From: Rhodospirillales bacterium
Lineage (GTDB): Bacteria; Pseudomonadota; Alphaproteobacteria; ATCC43930; CGMCC-115725
Assembly: GCA_028288725.1 (NCBI GenBank)
Contig: JAQGIC010000144.1
Span: 1-33,149 of the forward strand
Direction: 5' to 3'
Length of the DNA stretch: 33,149 nt
The notes beneath the pieces were generated by a model that searched no databases, was not told the origin of the DNA, and was given only the letters and a program-made list of their open reading frames with translations. The translations under genes were made by a program, and so were the position numbers. Below are positions 24,186 to 31,679 of this stretch, one piece after another. Each line of letters begins with the position of its first letter. Position 1 is the stretch's first letter.

Positions 24186-24617
24186 ATGGCCAAGCTTCCG
24201 AACCCTTTCGATACGGATGTCACCAAGCTCATGGCGGAATTCAAGCTACCGGGCGTTGACATGGAAACCGTGCTCGCCACGCAGCGCAAGAACATCGAAG
24301 CGTTGACCAAGGCGAACCAACTGGCGATCGAGGGTCTGCAGACCGTCGCGCGCCGCCAGGCCGAAATCCTGCGCGCTGGTTTCGAGGAGGCGTCAGCCCT
24401 CGCCCGGGACCTGTTCCAGACCAAGTCGTCTTCCGAAGATCGCGTGGCCAAGCAGACCGAAGCCACCAAGACGGCGCTCGAAAAGGCGTTCAGCAATGCC
24501 CGCGAGCTGTCCGAGATCGTCGGCAAGGCGCAGCAGGAAGCGTTCGAGATCATCAACAAGCGCATGACCGAGAGCCTAGACGAGGTCCGCGACCTGGTGA
24601 AGAAGAAAGGCAAGTAA
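24186..24617 (+). CDS. Phasin family protein (PHA granule-associated)
   Basis: A 143-aa amphipathic all-helical protein. The sequence TQRKNIEALTKANQLAIEGLQTVARRQAEILRAGFEEASALARDLF followed by AKQTEATKTALEKAFSNARELSEIVGKAQQEAFEIINKRMTESLDEVRDLVKK is the Phasin_2 pattern of alphaproteobacterial granule proteins. Phasins coat polyhydroxyalkanoate granules and control their size. The ATG at 24186 has GGAGG about ten bases upstream. The gene stands alone between a PhaR-like operator and a strong terminator, as expected for a highly expressed, PHA-responsive gene. No PHA synthase is in the window. Confidence 0.93.
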   Translation: MAKLPNPFDTDVTKLMAEFKLPGVDMETVLATQRKNIEALTKANQLAIEGLQTVARRQAEILRAGFEEASALARDLFQTKSSSEDRVAKQTEATKTALEKAFSNARELSEIVGKAQQEAFEIINKRMTESLDEVRDLVKKKGK

Positions 24618-24638
24618 CCGCGTTCGACGCGTTACGTG

Positions 24639-24675
24639 CGAAAGGGTCGGTCCGAATGGACCGGCCCTTTTTCTT
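24639..24675 (+). terminator. Intrinsic terminator after the phasin gene
   Basis: AAAGGGTCGGTCC (24639-24651) pairs with GGACCGGCCCTTT (24656-24668) around GAAT, with one G-T pair; TTTTTCTTT follows. It is a strong stop before csaA. Confidence 0.9.
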
Positions 24676-24717
24676 TGATATGCTCCGGGGCCAGCGAGCA
24701 ACCGGAACGGACGGGCG

Positions 24718-25053
24718 ATGACCATCAGTTACGACGATTTCATGCAGGTCGATATTCGGGTCGGCACCGTCGTGGCGGCGGAACCCTATCCCGAGGCGCG
24801 CAAGCCGGCGATCAAGCTGACCATCGATTTCGGCGCGGAGATCGGCCGCAAGAAATCCTCGGCGCAGATCACGGAGCATTATCAGGTCGAGGGCATGGTC
24901 GGGCGCCAGGTCGCCGCAGTGGTCAATTTTCCGCCGCGTCAGATCGGAAAATTCATGTCCGAAGTTCTGGTGCTGGGCTTTCCGGACGAGCAGGGCGCCG
25001 TCGTGCTGATCGGCCCCAGCCTGGCCGTGCCGGACGGCGGGCGGCTGTTCTGA
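24718..25053 (+). CDS. csaA: CsaA-type tRNA-binding/chaperone protein
   Basis: A 111-aa OB-fold protein of the EMAP/tRNA_bind family. The opening YDDFMQVDIRVGTVVAAEPYPEARKPAIKLTIDFG is the CsaA signature, followed by KKSSAQITEHY, GRQVAAVVNFPPRQIGKFMSEVLVLGF and the C-terminal VVLIGPSLAVPDGGRLF. Bacillus CsaA shows chaperone-like activity in secretion and binds tRNA-like surfaces; a clear physiological role is lacking. It is a single gene after the phasin terminator and is convergent with the histidine kinase gene. Confidence 0.93.
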   Translation: MTISYDDFMQVDIRVGTVVAAEPYPEARKPAIKLTIDFGAEIGRKKSSAQITEHYQVEGMVGRQVAAVVNFPPRQIGKFMSEVLVLGFPDEQGAVVLIGPSLAVPDGGRLF

Positions 25054-25064
25054 GTTAGCGCGAT

Positions 25065-25091
25065 GACATGAGGTCGGACCGACCTCATGTC
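25065..25091. repeat. Perfect 27-base palindrome after csaA
   Basis: GACATGAGGTCGG (25065-25077) and CCGACCTCATGTC (25079-25091) are 13-bp perfect arms around a single A. It begins 11 bases after the csaA stop and seven bases before the dispersed repeat copy B. It would act as a cruciform or protein site in DNA, or as a hairpin at the csaA 3' end. Confidence 0.7.
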
Positions 25092-25097
25092 TGAATC

Positions 25098-25167
25098 GCC
25101 GTCTAAATCATATATTTAGAGACTGATTCACCGATCAAACCGAGCCGGTTTGATCGGATCAGGCTCT
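25098..25167 (-). repeat. Dispersed 70-base repeat, copy B (with 11-12-bp hairpin)
   Basis: Read on the minus strand this matches copy A (11071-11140) over 70 bases without gaps, with about 57 identical positions by my count. The stem CCGATCAAACC/GGTTTGATCGG is identical in both while the five loop bases differ in three. Here an inner C-G pair extends the stem to 12 bp. A second small inverted repeat, TCTAAAT/ATTTAGA, lies at its outer end. It sits between the convergent csaA and histidine kinase genes. Confidence 0.8.
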
Positions 25168-25177
25168 AGCCCCCTCG

Positions 25178-26542
25178 TCACCGCGGCAGGATCAGCCGCG
25201 CACGCAGCCCGCCCTGCGGCGAGGTCTCGAGTTTCAAATCCCCGCCGTGGCTCAGCATGATGTCGCGGGCGATGGTCAGGCCCAGCCCGATGCCGCCGGT
25301 CGCCTGGTTACGGGAGCTTTCCAGGCGGAAGAACGGCCGGAACACGGCTTCGCGCAGCGCCTCCGGAATGCCCGGGCCGTCGTCATCGATCATCATCTCG
25401 ACGCCGCTCTGCGTCGGCACCACGGTCAGCCAGACATGGCCGCCATAGCGGTTGGCGTTGTCGATCAGGTTCATCAGGCAGCGCCGGAGCGCGTCGCGCC
25501 GGATCGGCACATGCAGTTCCTTGGGCCCGATCAGGCTGATCTCGGTACCGCCACGCCGGGAGGTCGCGACCGCTTCCTGCAGGAATTCCATCAGATCGAC
25601 CACGGTCGGCTGTTCGTTGCCCTCGCCGCGTGCGAAGGCCAGGTAGCCTTCGATCATCTGCTGCATCTCGGCCACGTCGCCGCGCAGGCCCTGGACCTCC
25701 TCGGCGTCGCCCAGCAGTTCCAGCTCCAGCTTCATCCGGGTCAGCGGCGTGCGCAGATCGTGCGACACGCCGGCCAGCATCTCGGTGCGCTGGCTGATCT
25801 GGCGCTGCAGCCGTTCGCGCATGATCAGAAAGGCGGCGGCGGCCTGGCGGACCTCGGTCGCCCCTTCCGGCTTGAAATTGGGCACGTCGCGGCCCTTGCC
25901 GAACGCCTCCGCCGCATTGGCGAGGCGGCGCAGCGAACGGACCTGATTGCGCAGGAAGCGGGTGGCGAGCGCGAAGGTGATCAGCGCCGTGCCGACCATC
26001 CACAGGATGAAGATATAGGGCGCGCCGATCAGCACGCGCGAGCGCGGCACGGCGACGTCGAGCACGCCATCGGGCAGTTGGATGGCGATGTCGATGACGT
26101 GCTGATCGGCTTGCGATTTCTCATCGATCTGGAACGGCCGGCCGACCCGTTCGGCCAGCGCGTTGGTCAGATGATGCTCGGTCAGGCTGCCGCTCGGCGC
26201 CGGAGCCTGATCCGGCAATTGCGCGCCGGGCAGCATCTGAAAGCTGAACTCGGTCGAGCCATGGGCCAGCTCGAACAATTGCGCCTGTCGGCCATCGGCG
26301 AACGAGCGCGCATCGATGGTCAGCGCGATGTCGCCGGCGGCGGCGCCCGCCAACCGGCGGACCACCGTGTCCCACAGCCGGTCGTAGAAGACCCAGGTCG
26401 CGACCGCCTGCACCAGGATAAGCGGCGTGATCAGGATCAGAACGGATCGGCCGAACAGGCTGCGCGGCAGGATGCGCTTCAACAGGCCGTTCCGTCGGCC
26501 GCCCAGCGCCGCCCGCGTCGGCTCAATCCGGTTTGAGGACAT
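25178..26542 (-). CDS. EnvZ-type sensor histidine kinase
   Basis: A 454-aa inner-membrane kinase. Transmembrane helices lie at about residues 31-53 and 175-195 and flank a periplasmic domain of about 120 residues. A HAMP linker follows to about 248, then the H-box AGVSHDLRTPLTRMKLELEL with phospho-acceptor His261. The ATP domain shows LMNLIDNANRYG (N box), DDDGPGIP (G1), FRPFFRLESSR (F) and GGIGLGL (G2). The start lies 20 bases inside the upstream response regulator gene, with GAGG about eight bases before the ATG. It is therefore the translationally linked partner of that regulator. The periplasmic sensor domain gives no clue to the signal. Confidence 0.95.
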   Translation of the reverse strand: MSSNRIEPTRAALGGRRNGLLKRILPRSLFGRSVLILITPLILVQAVATWVFYDRLWDTVVRRLAGAAAGDIALTIDARSFADGRQAQLFELAHGSTEFSFQMLPGAQLPDQAPAPSGSLTEHHLTNALAERVGRPFQIDEKSQADQHVIDIAIQLPDGVLDVAVPRSRVLIGAPYIFILWMVGTALITFALATRFLRNQVRSLRRLANAAEAFGKGRDVPNFKPEGATEVRQAAAAFLIMRERLQRQISQRTEMLAGVSHDLRTPLTRMKLELELLGDAEEVQGLRGDVAEMQQMIEGYLAFARGEGNEQPTVVDLMEFLQEAVATSRRGGTEISLIGPKELHVPIRRDALRRCLMNLIDNANRYGGHVWLTVVPTQSGVEMMIDDDGPGIPEALREAVFRPFFRLESSRNQATGGIGLGLTIARDIMLSHGGDLKLETSPQGGLRARLILPR

Positions 26543-27242
26543 AACCGGTGCCTCGAACGGTCTGGAGATAGCGGGGATATTTCTGGTCGCGCTCGATCTT
26601 TCGGCGCAACCGCGTGATCTGCACGTCGACGGTCCGCTCGTTGCCGCTGAACTGGCTGTAGGCCGACAGCGCCTCGCGCGAGACCGGTTCGCCCACGTGA
26701 TGGGCCAGCGCCAGCAGCAGCGCCTGCTCGCCGGCGGTCAAATGGACCAGCGCGCCCTGGCGGGTCAGCTCGCCGCGTTTCAGATCCAGCGCGCAATCGC
26801 CCAGCTGCAGGGCGGCGACCGGCTCGACCGTCGTCATCGGCGGCGGCAGTCGGGCCAGAATGTTGCGCAGACGCAGCACCAGCTCGCGTGGCTCGAACGG
26901 CTTCGGCAGATAGTCGTCGGCGCCCCGTTCCAGGCCGTTGATCCGGTCCGACGGTTCCGACATCGCGGTCAGCATCAGCACCGGCACGCGCGTATCCTTG
27001 CGCAGATGGGTCAGCAGCTCGAAGCCGGTTTCTCCCGGCATCATGACGTCCAGGATCAAGAGATCGAATTCGAGCGACTTGAGCTTGGCCCGCGCGTCGC
27101 CCGCGTCCGACGCCTCGGTCACCAGAAAGCCGTTCTTGACCAGATAGCGTTTCAAGACCGAACGCAGGCGGCTGTCGTCGTCGACGATCAGCAGGTGGGG
27201 TGCCGCCAGGGGCGGCTGCGGCTCGTCGTCGATCGGAATCAT
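26523..27242 (-). CDS. petR: OmpR-family response regulator (PetR-like)
   Basis: A 239-aa two-domain regulator. The receiver domain has the acidic cluster IVDDDSR (residues 19-25), phospho-acceptor Asp65 in LLILDVMMPGETG, TAMS and the Lys of YLPKPFEPREL. The winged-helix DNA-binding domain ends VDVQITRLRRKIERDQKYPRYLQTVRGTGYVLKPD. Its start overlaps the stop of the MarR gene (ATGA). A MarR-like gene followed by an OmpR-type regulator matches petP-petR, described upstream of the bc1 operon in Rhodobacter capsulatus. Here the pair is about 25 kb from petBC and is followed by a kinase. The regulator family is certain; the PetR equivalence is inferred. Confidence 0.85.
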   Translation of the reverse strand: MIPIDDEPQPPLAAPHLLIVDDDSRLRSVLKRYLVKNGFLVTEASDAGDARAKLKSLEFDLLILDVMMPGETGFELLTHLRKDTRVPVLMLTAMSEPSDRINGLERGADDYLPKPFEPRELVLRLRNILARLPPPMTTVEPVAALQLGDCALDLKRGELTRQGALVHLTAGEQALLLALAHHVGEPVSREALSAYSQFSGNERTVDVQITRLRRKIERDQKYPRYLQTVRGTGYVLKPD

Positions 27243-27745
27243 CGCCGCGGGCCGGCGTCGGTCGGGCGCTCGAAACGGCGCCGGTCCTGAGGCGAGGCCA
27301 CCAGTCCCAGCAGCACTTTCCGGAAACCGTCGACCGCCGCGGCCCCGGCATCGCGATACGCGCGTGCGATCCGGGCCCGCTGCCGGTCCGACAGGGCTTT
27401 CTCCAACCCCGCCCCGGCCGGTGTCAGGGTCAACAGCCGCTGGCGCCGATCGTTCGGGCCGGGCCGCTGGTTCACCAGACCGCGCTCGATCAGCAGTTCC
27501 AGCACGCGACCCAGGCTCTGTTTGCTGAGCGCGGTCAATTCGACCAACGTCGAGACGGTGATTTGCGGCTGCCGCGCGATGAAATGCAGGGCCAGATGGT
27601 GCGGCCTACCGAGGTCTTGCTCCTCCAGAATCGCGTCGCATTCGGCCGCGAAATCGCGAGTGGCGAAATACAGCAGCTCGACGCCCTGGCGCAGGTCCTC
27701 CTCGCGGAGGAACAGGAGGGTCGCGGCGGGGGAGGGATCGGGCAT
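27239..27745 (-). CDS. petP: MarR-family regulator (PetP-like)
   Basis: A 168-aa winged-helix regulator. ELLYFATRDFAAECDAILEEQDLGRPHHLALHFIARQPQITVSTLVELTALSKQSLGRVLELLIERGLVNQRPGPNDRRQRLLTLTPAG contains the recognition helix (SKQSLGRVLELL) and the wing with the typical DRRxRxLxLTxxG pattern. The ATG at 27745 is chosen as the first Met after a region rich in non-coding-like codons. No clear ribosome site precedes it, so a leaderless mRNA or a TTG further up (27796) is possible. It is first in the operon with the PetR-like regulator and the kinase. Confidence 0.82.
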   Translation of the reverse strand: MPDPSPAATLLFLREEDLRQGVELLYFATRDFAAECDAILEEQDLGRPHHLALHFIARQPQITVSTLVELTALSKQSLGRVLELLIERGLVNQRPGPNDRRQRLLTLTPAGAGLEKALSDRQRARIARAYRDAGAAAVDGFRKVLLGLVASPQDRRRFERPTDAGPRR

Positions 27746-27834
27746 GGCGGCGAGTATGGCGCCGTCTCGTCGGGGCGTACAGCCTTGGAGCAACACAAAA
27801 GATTTCCAACTGTGACGAAGTGGTGGTGCGGCAG

Positions 27835-27860
27835 GGAATTGAGTCGGGCGGTGCAGCGTT
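27835..27860 (+). promoter_or_regulatory. Possible EcfG-type general stress promoter
   Basis: GGAAT (27835-27839) and CGTT (27857-27860) are 17 bases apart. The alphaproteobacterial EcfG consensus is GGAAC-N16/17-CGTT, so there is one mismatch. It lies 61 bases before the start of the small secreted protein gene at 27921. Confidence 0.35.
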
Positions 27861-27920
27861 CATCTATGCTGGGAGCGATGTCGCGACAGGTACGCCGCCC
27901 GGCCTTGAAAGGGATGCGCC

Positions 27921-28217
27921 ATGATGCGCTTGTTTGGAGGTCTCTCGCTTGCCCTGATCGCCGGACATGCCTCGGCGCAGGACGACGGTCTGCATGTGCC
28001 GGCCAACATGATGCTCTGCCGCACGCTTCTGGCCGCCGCATCGGCCAGGCACGAGGGATGCTGGCTCGCCCGCGGCGGCCAGCGGGTCGAGATCGTGGCG
28101 CCCCTGCCGACCTATACCCAGTTGCGCCTCTGGTCGACGGACGGCAGCGAGACCACGATAGTCTATGCGCTCCGGGTGGATGCCGATCGGTTGCAGCAGC
28201 GCGAGGCGGCGAAGTAA
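27921..28217 (+). CDS. Small secreted protein, function unknown
   Basis: A 98-aa protein with a short Sec signal peptide (MMRLFGGLSLALIAGHASA|Q). The mature part of about 79 residues contains two cysteines (Cys33 and Cys47), which could form a disulfide in the periplasm. It also has a beta-rich middle (GCWLARGGQRVEIVAPLPTYTQLRLW, then ETTIVYALRVDADRL) that could be a small SH3-like barrel. AAGGG stands eight bases before the ATG. It is divergent from the MarR gene and 48 bases before the flavoprotein gene. I do not recognise the family. Confidence 0.72.
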   Translation: MMRLFGGLSLALIAGHASAQDDGLHVPANMMLCRTLLAAASARHEGCWLARGGQRVEIVAPLPTYTQLRLWSTDGSETTIVYALRVDADRLQQREAAK

Positions 28218-28244
28218 GCGGGATTTAGGTGGGCAATCGACCAT

Positions 28245-28264
28245 GCAATTCTTATAAGAATTGC
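28245..28264. repeat. Perfect 20-base palindrome at the flavoprotein start
   Basis: GCAATTCTTATAAGAATTGC is an uninterrupted AT-rich palindrome ending one base before the ATG at 28266. Its centre contains TATAAG, which resembles a -10 box placed to give a transcript beginning at or near the start codon. It may be an operator overlapping the promoter. Confidence 0.75.
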
Positions 28265-28265
28265 G

Positions 28266-29513
28266 ATGCCCGTTTCATCTGCTTTCCAGACGACTATTGC
28301 CGTGATCGGTGCCGGGCCCGCCGGGCTGATGGCGGCCGAAGCTGCGGCGGGGCAGGGCTGTTCGGTCACGCTGTTCGACGCCATGCCATCGGCCGGCCGC
28401 AAGTTCCTGATGGCCGGTCGCGGCGGCCTCAATCTGACCCATAGCGAACCGTTCGCACCCTTCCTCGCCCGCTATGGCGCGGCAGCCGGGCATCTGGCCC
28501 CGATGATCGAGAGCTTTCCGCCGGAAGGCTTGCGCCGCTGGGCCGCGGAACTCGGCATCGAGACCTTCGTCGGCTCCAGCGGGCGGGTCTTTCCCAAAGG
28601 TCTGAAGGCATCGCCGCTGCTGCGCGCCTGGCTCGCCCGGCTCGGTCACGTCGGGGTCCGGCTCCAGACGCGGCGACGCTGGGTCGGCTTCGCCCCGGAC
28701 GGCGCGCTGCGGTTGCTGGATCCGGCCGGCACGGTCGAGCTGTTCCCGGCCGCGGCCACCGTGCTGGCGCTCGGCGGCGCCAGTTGGGCGCGGCTCGGGT
28801 CCGATGGCGCCTGGACCCGGACATTGGCGGACCTCGACATCGCGTCGGCGCCGTTCCGGGCGGCCAACTGCGGCTTCACGGTCGCCTGGCCCGCCGAGTT
28901 CAGCCAACGCCATGCCGGCACGCCGTTGAAAAATATCGCGCTGTCCCTGGCGGACACCCGCGTCCGCGGCGAGGCGGTCGTCGCCGGCTACGGCATCGAG
29001 GGTGGGGCGGTCTATGCGCTGGGGTCCGCACCGCACCGGGCCTTGGCCGAAACGGGTGCCGCCCGCCTGCTGCTCGACCTCAAACCCGATCTGGCGCCAG
29101 CCGATCTCGCCCGACGGCTGGATCGGCCGCGGCGCGGTGCCAGTCTGGCGAGCTTTCTGCGCAAGGCGGCGAACCTGCCGCCGATCGCGGCCGCCCTGCT
29201 GCGGGCGGTTCGGCCGGACATCGTGCATGGATCGCCGGGGCAAATGGCCGAGGCGTTGAAGGCGCTGCCGCTGGATCTGACCGGGACGGCGGCGATCGAT
29301 CGCGCGATCTCTACGGCGGGCGGCGTGCGGTGGGACGCGCTCGGACCCGACCTGCAGGTCAGGTCGCGTCCGGGGTTGTTTCTGGCGGGCGAAATGCTGG
29401 ATTGGGAGGCGCCGACCGGCGGCTATCTGCTCCAGGCCTGCTTCGCCACCGGACGCTGGGCCGGCGCCGCGGCGGCAGCCTACGTCAAGCAGGCCGACCT
29501 AAACGGTTTATAA
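28266..29513 (+). CDS. FAD-dependent oxidoreductase (TIGR03862 / HI0933-like)
   Basis: A 415-aa flavoprotein. The N-terminal dinucleotide fold is IAVIGAGPAGLMAAEAAAGQGCSVTLFDAMPSAGRKFLMAGRGGLNLTHSEP; the GRKFLMAGRGGLNLTHS segment is the mark of the HI0933/YhiN group and of TIGR03862. TVLALGGASWARLGSDG, TPLKNIALSL and the C-terminal FLAGEMLDWEAPTGGYLLQACFATGRWAG complete the FAD site. The substrate of these enzymes is unknown. There is no ribosome site before the ATG; a 20-base palindrome with a -10-like centre stands there, so the mRNA may be leaderless. Confidence 0.92.
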   Translation: MPVSSAFQTTIAVIGAGPAGLMAAEAAAGQGCSVTLFDAMPSAGRKFLMAGRGGLNLTHSEPFAPFLARYGAAAGHLAPMIESFPPEGLRRWAAELGIETFVGSSGRVFPKGLKASPLLRAWLARLGHVGVRLQTRRRWVGFAPDGALRLLDPAGTVELFPAAATVLALGGASWARLGSDGAWTRTLADLDIASAPFRAANCGFTVAWPAEFSQRHAGTPLKNIALSLADTRVRGEAVVAGYGIEGGAVYALGSAPHRALAETGAARLLLDLKPDLAPADLARRLDRPRRGASLASFLRKAANLPPIAAALLRAVRPDIVHGSPGQMAEALKALPLDLTGTAAIDRAISTAGGVRWDALGPDLQVRSRPGLFLAGEMLDWEAPTGGYLLQACFATGRWAGAAAAAYVKQADLNGL

Positions 29514-29612
29514 GCATTTCCGGTCGTCAAATTCGCTGGCAGAAGCGGTGGCGATTCGGGCTATGAGCATCTTCATGAACACACGACGCCGTTCCATGGC
29601 GCGGAGCCTTCG

Positions 29613-30044
29613 ATGATCGGCCGGGGCAAGACCGTGCTGGTGGTCGATTGCGACGAGGCGATCCGCCAGATGCTCGGTGCCGCCTTGCGCAGTTTTCGCT
29701 TCGAACGCGTGGTCCAGGCCCGGACGATCGACGAGGCCAAGGGGGCGCTCGGTCCCGGCGGCACGATCGACCTGGCGTTGATCGACTGGCAGGTCGGCGA
29801 TCAATCGGGCTTCGACCTGGCCGCCGATATCCGCACCGGCCGCGTGCCGCCGCGTCGCGACCTGCCGATCATCATGATGTCCTGGAAGGCGGAGCCCAAA
29901 AGCGTGCTGGCGGCCCAGGGATTGAAGCTGAACGGCATGTTGATCAAGCCGCTGTCGCGCGACACGCTGGAGAGAAAAATCGCCGCGGCGCTGGAGCCGC
30001 CGGCCAAAACGCCGCCCAACCGCTTTTTGGGACAAGCCTCTTGA
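29613..30044 (+). CDS. Single-domain response regulator (CheY-like)
   Basis: A 143-aa receiver with no output domain. The acidic pocket is VVDCDEA (Asp12, Asp14), phospho-acceptor Asp58 sits in LALIDWQVGDQSGFDLAADIR, the switch Ser/Thr region is IIMMSWKAEP, and the conserved Lys is in LIKPLSRDTLERKI. A Pro/Lys-rich tail follows. GCGGAG stands about seven bases before the ATG. Its stop overlaps the TTG start of a solute-binding protein gene, an unusual pairing. No kinase is adjacent; the nearest one is about 3 kb away on the other strand. Confidence 0.9.
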   Translation: MIGRGKTVLVVDCDEAIRQMLGAALRSFRFERVVQARTIDEAKGALGPGGTIDLALIDWQVGDQSGFDLAADIRTGRVPPRRDLPIIMMSWKAEPKSVLAAQGLKLNGMLIKPLSRDTLERKIAAALEPPAKTPPNRFLGQAS

Positions 30045-31627
30045 GCCGCTGGAAACGCTTTCTGATCCTCGTTCCGGCCCTGGCGGTGCTCGGCGTCGGC
30101 TGGGGCGAACCGGCGGCGGCATCCATCCTCCGGCGCGCCAGCGCGGTCGAGCCGGAGACGCTCGATCCGCATAAATCGGGTGGTGGCTTCGAACAACTGA
30201 TCGAAGCGGATCTGTTCGAGGGGCTGACGACTTATGACGCCGCGTCGCGCGCGATCCCCGGCGTCGCGTCGCACTGGGATGCTTCGCCCGACGGTCTGAC
30301 CTGGACGTTCCATTTGCGGCCGGATGCGAAATGGTCGGACGGCACGCCGGTCACTGCCGACGATTTCGTTGCGGCGTTTCAGCGCTTGGTCGACCCGACG
30401 GTCGCGTCGCCGTCGGCCGAAATGTTCGAGGTTTTGAAAGGCGCGTCGGAAATCATCGCCGGCACCGAAAAGCAGCTCTCCGCACTGGGCGTCACGGCGG
30501 TCGATCCGGCAACGGTGCGAATGACGCTGGTCCATCCGATGGCGCTGTTGCCCGAACTGCTGGCGACGGCCGTGGCGGTGCCGGTATACCGGCCGGCTCT
30601 CGCGAAATTCGGCGATCAGTGGACGCGTCCGGGCAATATGATCTCGAACGGACCCTATGTCTTGACGGCCTGGGCACCGCAGTCCGAGCTGGTGTTGAAG
30701 CGCAATGCCGCGTTCCACGACGCCAAATCCGTTACCTTCGACGAGGTGCATTGGGTCGTGGTCGAAGACGATCAGACCGCGCTGAAGCGCTATCGGGCAG
30801 GCGAGCTGGACATCTCGCGCGTGCCGGCGGGCGAACTCGATTGGGCCAAGCGGACGATTCCCAACCATCTCCATGTGGCGCCGCAATTCGCCGTCGTCTA
30901 TCTATCGATCAACATGCGGCAGGAGCCGTTGGCCTCGAACCTGAAGCTGCGCACCGCGCTGTCGATGGCGATCGATCGCGAGGTGCTGAGCGACAAGGTC
31001 GAGCCGGCCGGCGAGATCGCCGCCTATAGCGTCATCACAGACGGTATCGCCGGATACGAGCCGCAGACGCTGAAATTCAAAGGGATGAGCGAAGCCGATC
31101 GGCTGGCGGCCGCCCGCAAGCTGTTCGATGAGTCCGGGGCTGGCAAGGCCGGGCCGCTGAAGCTTTCGGTCATCTATTCGACCGATCGTGACAAGAAGCG
31201 TCTGCTGCTGGCGATCGCGGCGATGTGGAAGGAATGCTGCGGTGTCGAAGTGACGCTGATCAACCGCGAATGGCAGGTCTTCCTAAGCAATCGGCGGCAA
31301 CATGATTTCCAGATCTCTTTCGATCAGATCGCCGGATCCTATGCCGATGCCTATGACGTCCTGTCCGGATTCGTCTCGACCGCCGGCGAACTGAACGATG
31401 CCGGTTATGCCAATCCGGCTTACGACGCGTTGATCGGCAAGGCTTCGCTGACTGTCGATGCCGTCGAACGAGAGCGACTGCTGGGACGGGCGGAGCGCCT
31501 GCTGCTCGACGACGCTGCCATGCTTCCGCTCAATTTTCCGGTCTATCGCGCGGTGGTCAATCCTCGGATCAAGGGCTGGGAGGAGAACCTCCTGAACCTG
31601 ACGCCGAGCCGCTTCCTCAGCCCATAA
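30041..31627 (+). CDS. Peptide-type ABC transporter substrate-binding protein (SBP family 5)
   Basis: A 528-aa periplasmic binding protein of the OppA/DppA family. The start is TTG at 30041, overlapping the response regulator stop (TTGA). The signal peptide is MSRWKRFLILVPALAVLGVGWGEPAAA, with no lipobox. Family stretches include EPETLDPHKSGGGFEQLIEADLFEGLTTYD, GVASHWDASPDGLTWTFHLRPDAKWSDGTPVTADDFVAAFQRLVDP, RPGNMISNGPYVLTAW and LRTALSMAIDREVL; the GLTWTF...WSDGTPVTADDF segment is the SBP_bac_5 signature. No permease or ATPase genes are nearby, so it either serves a remote transporter or has another role. A terminator follows. Confidence 0.93.
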   Translation: MSRWKRFLILVPALAVLGVGWGEPAAASILRRASAVEPETLDPHKSGGGFEQLIEADLFEGLTTYDAASRAIPGVASHWDASPDGLTWTFHLRPDAKWSDGTPVTADDFVAAFQRLVDPTVASPSAEMFEVLKGASEIIAGTEKQLSALGVTAVDPATVRMTLVHPMALLPELLATAVAVPVYRPALAKFGDQWTRPGNMISNGPYVLTAWAPQSELVLKRNAAFHDAKSVTFDEVHWVVVEDDQTALKRYRAGELDISRVPAGELDWAKRTIPNHLHVAPQFAVVYLSINMRQEPLASNLKLRTALSMAIDREVLSDKVEPAGEIAAYSVITDGIAGYEPQTLKFKGMSEADRLAAARKLFDESGAGKAGPLKLSVIYSTDRDKKRLLLAIAAMWKECCGVEVTLINREWQVFLSNRRQHDFQISFDQIAGSYADAYDVLSGFVSTAGELNDAGYANPAYDALIGKASLTVDAVERERLLGRAERLLLDDAAMLPLNFPVYRAVVNPRIKGWEENLLNLTPSRFLSP

Positions 31628-31628
31628 A

Positions 31629-31657
31629 AAAGCCGGCTGCGGTCGGCAGCCGGCTTT
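31629..31657. terminator. Bidirectional intrinsic terminator
   Basis: AAAGCCGGCTGC (31629-31640) and GCAGCCGGCTTT (31646-31657) are perfect 12-bp arms around GGTCG. The minus-strand reading continues with a six-T run and is the stronger direction, ending the TPR gene (stop at 31680). The plus reading ends the binding-protein gene. Confidence 0.9.
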
Positions 31658-31679
31658 CCGGGGCGTCGATCGGCAGCGA

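Noticed and set aside
25247-26536. 429-aa open frame on the plus strand opposite the histidine kinase gene
   Set aside because: Arg/His/Gln/Gly-rich shadow typical of high-GC antisense frames; the minus frame carries every kinase motif.
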